From NCBI RefSeq assembly GCF_048128805.1, contig NC_136017.1, positions 18,125,307-18,189,306 of the forward strand: a stretch of DNA of 64,000 nt, in the 5' to 3' direction. This DNA comes from Centroberyx gerrardi. Taxonomy: Eukaryota > Chordata > Actinopteri > Beryciformes > Berycidae. Shown here in pieces: positions 59,150-64,000 of this stretch (positions are counted from its first letter, which is position 1; each line of letters begins with the position of its first letter). The notes beneath the pieces are model-generated. The model was not told the origin of the DNA. It searched no databases and saw only the letters and a list, made by a program, of their open reading frames with translations. The position numbers and the translations under genes were made by a program.

Positions 59150-60824
59150 TTAAAACTCTGTGATCCTGCGCATGGAACCAATGCCAGGCGAGGTGGCGCC
59201 CCAGTCGCTGCTCTGCCGGTACTCGCCGCGCTCTAGGAAGTACTGGTGCCCCCTGTAGTTGGGGAGCTCGTAGAAAACCCAGGCACCGTGAGTCACCACA
59301 CAGGAGTAAACTTCGCTCAGCTTCAAGGCATCGTACACCGAAGGACAATCCTCGGAGTACTCCACCATCTGCCCTCCAAAGTCAGGTCTCTCGTACAGCC
59401 TTAGCTTCCACGCATTTCCATAAACCTAAACACACAAGACAAACAGAGAGACGTGCTTTAAGTAATAATCTGCTACTTTTTTCATACAAGTAAATGTCTG
59501 TTTTGCTGCCCTCTATCGCCAGTTGATACCATACAATAGTGATTCAAACTATGGCCAGTTGAGGAAAGCTTTTCTATCTGTTGCTCTAAACACCTGAGTG
59601 TCTTTATCATTACAGTACGTTGGGCCTACATTGAATGCAAAACACCAAGTAATGACCGCTTATCATCGCCAGAATCAAGAAAAACAAGAGTCTTGCAGAT
59701 GATCACTTTAAATTTTTTGTTTTATAAAGTAAACTGAACCTTTGTCAAGCATCTTTACGATATAGCATTGGTACTGATTAATAAAGAGGTAAGCTGGATC
59801 CCTGGAACAGTGTTTTTTAAGCTAGAAGCTGATTGTTTAGCTGTGGTGGTCCTGTCCTTGCACCATATCTAGTTTACAAAAATAATCTCATAGGTTTACC
59901 ATTGCTTCACTTTGCTTTAGAGGGTTATTACTCGTCATGATATGAGATTTGAAGTACGTTCTTAGTATTTACAAATGATTGTTGTATAGCGAGTATACAA
60001 GTATTGAGCTAAACAACTTGTAGCTAGATTTTTGCCAGTTTTTGGGAGGGTTAAACATAATAATAATACTGAAGTATATTCCCCATTAAAGGTTTCTTGG
60101 CAAACGTCTTAGCAAAAGCTACTGGGTGCAGAGTAAAGTGCTGCCAAATATTCTTGCTATTGTCTGCTTGTTTTCTCTGCTGGCTTAACGATGTTCACAG
60201 AGCTTGGTGCTTTGCCCCTGTGCATTCCTTTCCTGCTGTTCACTACCCAAACACATTATCTTAATAAATTGGGCAAACTTAAAAATTCCAAACATGTCCA
60301 ACTTAACCTTTTAAGTCACACATCGATTTCAATGCAAATCTTCCATCTTATTTGAAATGAATGCATAAACAAAAACCGAAGCAAGAGTCTTACATTCTTT
60401 ATGGCGCGGCAGGATTTGACGCTGTCACTGAAGGCCATCCACTGCTCGTTGTCGGTGTACTCCCCAGGGCTGAGGATGTACTGGAAACCCTTGTAGTTGG
60501 GTTTCTCATAGATCACCCAGACGCCGCTCTCCACCCGGATGGAGTTGCAGCGGCTGAAGTAAGTGTGCAGGTCGGGACAGTCACTGCTGCAGTTGTAGCA
60601 GCGGCCCTGGAACTTCTTCTCCTCAAAAAATGTTATCTATGGAAAAGGCAAGAGGCAAGACAACAAGTGAGCAGTAAAATTAGATGCAAGCATTTTCTCT
60701 TTATTAAGGAAAAGGGGAAATCTGTACAACTTTTAATTTGTATACATGTAAACTAAATGAACAAAGGGCATTAAAAAGCAGAGTATTTTTGTTATCTCTA
60801 AAGGTTTTGCCTTACCTTCCCCAT
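59150..60824 (-). CDS. crygs: Gamma-S-type crystallin, gene 3 of 3 (175 aa)
   Basis: Exons: 60824-60816 (MGK, the canonical 9-bp gamma-crystallin exon), 60636-60394 (243 bp) and 59425-59150 (276 bp), phase 0. Domain 1: [66 protein letters not shown]. Domain 2: [75 protein letters not shown]. The ELPNYRG, DWGA-SP and EDCPS words are those of mammalian CRYGS, so this may be the most orthologue-like copy in domain 2. Exon 3 is one codon longer than in genes 1 and 2. TATA-like box about 50 bp before the ATG; AATAAA at 59074-59079. Confidence 0.93.
59455..59716 (+). repeat. Family-C MITE-like element, short form, in crystallin gene 3 intron 2
   Basis: Starts ctttaagtaataatctgcta and contains aaatgtctgttttgctgccc, gccagttgaggaaagctttt, gtgtctttatcattacagta, aatcaagaaaaacaaga; ends gatcactttaa. 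Confidence 0.75.
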
Positions 60825-60867
60825 TTGGACGCACTAAAAACCATTCTTTGCTGCAGCCCCATCAAAG

Positions 60868-60881
60868 TATTTATCTATAAA
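60868..60881 (-). promoter_or_regulatory. TATA-like box of crystallin gene 3
   Basis: tttatagataaata on the minus strand 45-57 bp before the ATG at 60824. Confidence 0.5.
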
Positions 60882-61409
60882 CAAAATGTGCAGAGTGTGG
60901 CAAGTCTTTGATACCCAAATGAGGTAGATTTACATATCAGCAAAATGGTTCGGTGGTGTTTGATTTCTCTTTGTTCCAATCTAATGATGACTCTGTATCA
61001 AAGACATGCTGGAACAGTGAAGGCAATGCTTCAAAGGTCTCCTCAAAGCAATCTGCTTGGGGCAATAATGCAAAAAAAAAAAAAACTGCAATGGACTGCA
61101 TTTTGAAGGGCATGTCTTCATTGCTTGGCTGATTTAAAAGAAGAGTACCTGTATAGTGAGTTTATGTGAATGTTTTGTGGGAGTTTATTGCAGGTGATGA
61201 CTAACTTTACTTATAATATAAAATATTATCTATATTTATGGACTGGACTAACTTATGCCATTCAATCACTATTAGGGTTTGAATTTTTTCACCTGATTGT
61301 TTCTCATCTTAGATGTAATTTGCTTGAGACATTGCCTTAACTTAAGGCATATTGCTATCCATTTGTACACATTTTAATGCATTTCATTAATTGTCCAAAT
61401 CATTACATT

Positions 61410-61698
61410 TCATTTACATTTCTGGTCATCATCTAAGTTATTGTAGAAACTGAGCAGTTTTGTTCTACTAATGTAACATCTCCAATACTCCATCTCATTG
61501 TGTACAGTTCTGACTGTCCTTTTGAGCTGCGTCATTGTAGTCTTATCCAGCTGTGACCTTGTGACCCCGTCTGTTCCCAGGACTGTTGACGTCCACCTTT
61601 CATAAATAGCTGTCAGGGTGGCAGACATATTATTCAGCCGCCCACCCAGGCCCCTCTCAGTGTTCAGGAGGCTGAGACTGTGGGAAACCAGACTTCCT
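61410..61698 (-). CDS. Orphan terminal-exon candidate, 95 codons, unknown protein
   Basis: On the minus strand a reasonable acceptor (gtgattgtgtttgtag) precedes an open frame from 61698 to the stop at 61410. It reads GSLVSHSLSLLNTERGLGG, RLNNMSATLTAIYERWTST, TMTQLKRTVRTVHNEMEYW and LLSFYNNLDDDQKCK. An ATTAAA lies about 35 nt past the stop. Base composition is GC-richer than its flanks and the predicted product looks mostly helical with two cysteines near the C-terminus. No family is recognised; a secreted helical-bundle protein is conceivable but unsupported. Upstream exons would lie at higher coordinates, and none was found before the window ends. It could also be a chance frame. Confidence 0.35.
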
Positions 61699-61749
61699 CT
61701 ACAAACACAATCACAAAGAGATAGATCAACAGAGAATGCCATTGGCAAA

Positions 61750-63350
61750 AAAATGTATTCTCATACAATTCATGGATTGATTCTTTCATAGTTTCAAATG
61801 TTAACAACATACACAACATACAAGATTTATTTTCCAAAAAGTATTAAAATCCAATGTTGTTTTTTTCCTAGGGGAAATATATGTAACAAATAATGACAGA
61901 TACGTTAACCAAGTATAATAGAGTGAAAACAGTCCCTCTGTGTTACAGTTGCACAAGATTTACAGCATGAAGTATCCTGCTTATTCATCAGGTTTGGGAA
62001 TTTGAATGACAAAAAGCCATTTCAAAGCATACATAAAAGCTACCATGAACCATGACCTATTGGACACATTCCCAGGAGAGCGTCAATCATGTGCAAGATA
62101 CTGTATTTATCCAACAGAGAGGTTTTGTTTTGTTTTGTTTTGTTTTCAAAACCGTAATACCCACAGCAACCAAACTTGGCAGATAGGTTTAAAATCTCAG
62201 CTGCTACTCAGGCAACAAAAATTACACCAATCAGCCAGATGGTGGCACTATAGCAACCACATTATGTTTTGGCCAATAATGTCTGAACCATTTGACTTAG
62301 ACTCAAAATAATTTTTTCCATAGATTCCTTGGATCCAGCCAAATCAGGTGCACATAGTGTAGTCAATTTCGTTCATATTGGATTTTCCGCCATTTTGTGT
62401 TTTAGTGAAAACATTAAACCATTTTGACTTTTTGCATCCAAAATGTGTACATAACTCATCGACTTTGTCCAATCTTCACCAAACTTATGTTAGTGTTCAC
62501 CAACTGCGTGTGCAAAAGTACTTTAAAATTGTCCAATAGGGGGTGCAAAAATGTTAAAAATGTATTTCTCACAACTGGTTGTACCAAATCTCATGAAATT
62601 TGATACACATAGTGAGTGGACAGGTAATAATCAAAATCCAAAATTTGATCAAAATTATTTCCGGTGGGCGTGGCCTAACCTTTTAGCTTATATATTGGCT
62701 TATGATTGGACGATTGCTACAAAATTTGCTGAGCTGCTCAGTAATCCTATTTGGAACATTCCTACAAAGTTTCATCCCAATCGGTGAAAGTAAGGCCGAA
62801 TGGCAACGATAAGAACTAAATCTCTCATAGACTTCCATTGTATTTATAACTCCGCCATGGAAAACAGTAGGAACTCCATTAAATTTTCTAAATACTCATT
62901 ATGGCATACTAATCAACTGTACAATATTTCATAATGAAAGCTTTCATCGTTTATGAATTACATAACACATTGATGTCAAGGAGCCTCATTCACTACCATT
63001 GTATTTTTAACTCAAAGCACTGTTTATAATCTCCATTGCACAAATGCTCAGTGTGGCATGTACATAATAATTGGCAGTACATAATATATATTCATGAGTA
63101 TTTACTGCAAATTATTTATATGTAATTAGCAACAATTGAAATAGTTACTAATGATTTACTGATATATGTTAATTATTAAGAAATCATTTTTAAATGACAT
63201 AGGCATTACATAAAAGGTAGCAAAAAAGTTACCATGATAATATGTGACAAATTAGATTGCCATAGTAAGGTAACTACAGACCAATTTCAAATTTGATGTT
63301 TCTCAGTAAAATAGTTAGTCCACATGTAACTGGTTGAGATTTTCAACACA
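61750..63350. other. Repeat-rich interval without supported genes
   Basis: Contains a (TTTTG)n run at 62121-62147. From about 62150 to 62860 the low-CpG text (attggattttccgccatttt, catccaaaatgtgtacataa, gtgggcgtggcctaacctt) resembles an old fish interspersed repeat. The rest is AT-rich. Confidence 0.45.
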
Positions 63351-63359
63351 AACAACATA

Positions 63360-64000
63360 TTTGAAAAGGTCCAATCTTTAGCCTTTATACGCTCCCACTT
63401 GGGGCCATTATTCCCAGCATCAATTTCCACTGCTATGCGGATACGCAGCTGTATATCTTAGTCATGCCAGATGATCTGCGTTCTTCGAATGCCTTTAGTA
63501 ACTGTATTTCTTAGATCTGAGAATTTTCTTCTGTTAAACAAAGATAGGACTGCAATTCTGGTAATTGGGCCCGTTGCCATGAGAGAACATGATAACACAA
63601 ATTAAGTCACTGACAGAGAACATTAAATCCCATGCTAAGAACGGGGGCTATCTTTGATGGTGATAAGCTTTGATGTACATATCAGAAATATAACTAAAAC
63701 TGCCTTTTATCACCTGAAAAATATTACTAAGGTCATACCTTTTCTCACCCATAATGATACAGAGAAATTAATGCACACTTCTACCACCAGCAGGCTTTAC
63801 TACTGTAAAGCACTTATTACTAGAACCAGGAAGAAAGCACACATTACTCCTGTTTTAAAGTTCCTACACTGGTTACCAGTTAATTTTAGAATTGATTTTA
63901 ACATTCTTTTATTGGACTTTAAATCTATTTACGGACTTGCCCCAAATTACATTAAGGATCTGCTCACTAAATATGTCCCTGGCAAAACCCTCAGATCGAT
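63360..64000 (+). mobile_element. L2/CR1-group LINE, reverse transcriptase C-terminal region (relic, runs off window)
   Basis: Broken frames read LPLGAIIPSINFHCYAD, TQLYI, an ENFLLLNKDRTAILVIGPV-like segment, then FDVHIRNITKTAFYHLKNIT, KVIPFLTHNDTEKL, TSRLYYCKAL and HITPVLKFLHWLPVNFRIDF, NILLLDFKSIYGLAPNYIKD. This is the C-terminal signature of fish L2-like elements. The YADD catalytic box has lost one Asp codon, and a stretch is deleted between YCKAL and HITPV. It continues beyond base 64000. Confidence 0.8.

Noticed and set aside
61410-61698. Naming the orphan exon as an interleukin/interferon-type cytokine
   Set aside because: Only a vague helical character and C-terminal cysteines; no diagnostic motif, so it was left unnamed.

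Overview
The window is vertebrate genomic DNA, almost certainly from a ray-finned (teleost) fish. Genes are split into short exons by GT-AG introns, large parts are AT-rich and packed with fish-type transposon relics (Rex3/RTE and L2-like LINEs, a chromodomain Gypsy element, Tc1 fossils, a tRNA-derived SINE, many MITE-like families), and the gene content is vertebrate. Exon coordinates were worked out by hand from reading frame, splice dinucleotides and remembered family sequences. Protein names rest on motif recognition, not on a database search.

Layout. (1) 1-17.7 kb, plus strand: the 3' half of cacnb4 (voltage-gated calcium channel beta-4 subunit). Seven coding exons encode 314 residues of the guanylate-kinase-like domain and C-terminal tail, followed by a probable 4.6-kb 3' UTR. 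The SH3-side exons lie upstream of the window. (2) 18.9-33 kb, minus strand: etv5, a PEA3-group ETS transcription factor. Twelve coding exons join exactly in phase to give 498 aa. It lies tail-to-tail with cacnb4, and its introns and 3' flank are full of MITE-like repeats. (3) 33-41 kb: no gene seen; a hAT-like MITE with an 8-bp target duplication, a deleted Tc1 copy and a long-TIR foldback element. (4) 41-45.6 kb: a broken chromovirus-type (Sushi-like) Gypsy retrotransposon with only its 3' LTR, abutting on the opposite strand the 3' end of an unrecognised, apparently frameshifted gene that carries a 33-bp coding minisatellite. (5) 45.6-49.5 kb: no gene seen; more repeats. (6) 49.5-60.9 kb, minus strand: three tandem gamma-S-type crystallin genes (178, 174 and 175 aa), each with three exons, a TATA-like box 45-75 bp before the ATG, and an AATAAA soon after the stop. 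(7) 60.9-64 kb: one orphan terminal-exon candidate on the minus strand, then repeats and an L2-like LINE that runs off the window.

The genes are independent single-gene units: a neuronal channel subunit, a receptor-tyrosine-kinase-responsive transcription factor and structural lens proteins. The etv5-crygs proximity matches the ETV5-CRYGS neighbourhood I remember on human chromosome 3q27, so this looks like conserved synteny with a fish-specific expansion of crygs. I see no prokaryotic features, CRISPR array, rRNA or convincing free-standing tRNA gene. I did not find an unmistakable new biological system. The best leads are the unknown gene remnant next to the Gypsy element, the orphan exon at 61.4-61.7 kb, an inverted repeat pair bracketing two etv5 exons (possible circular RNA), and a nested LINE with a twin-priming-like inversion.
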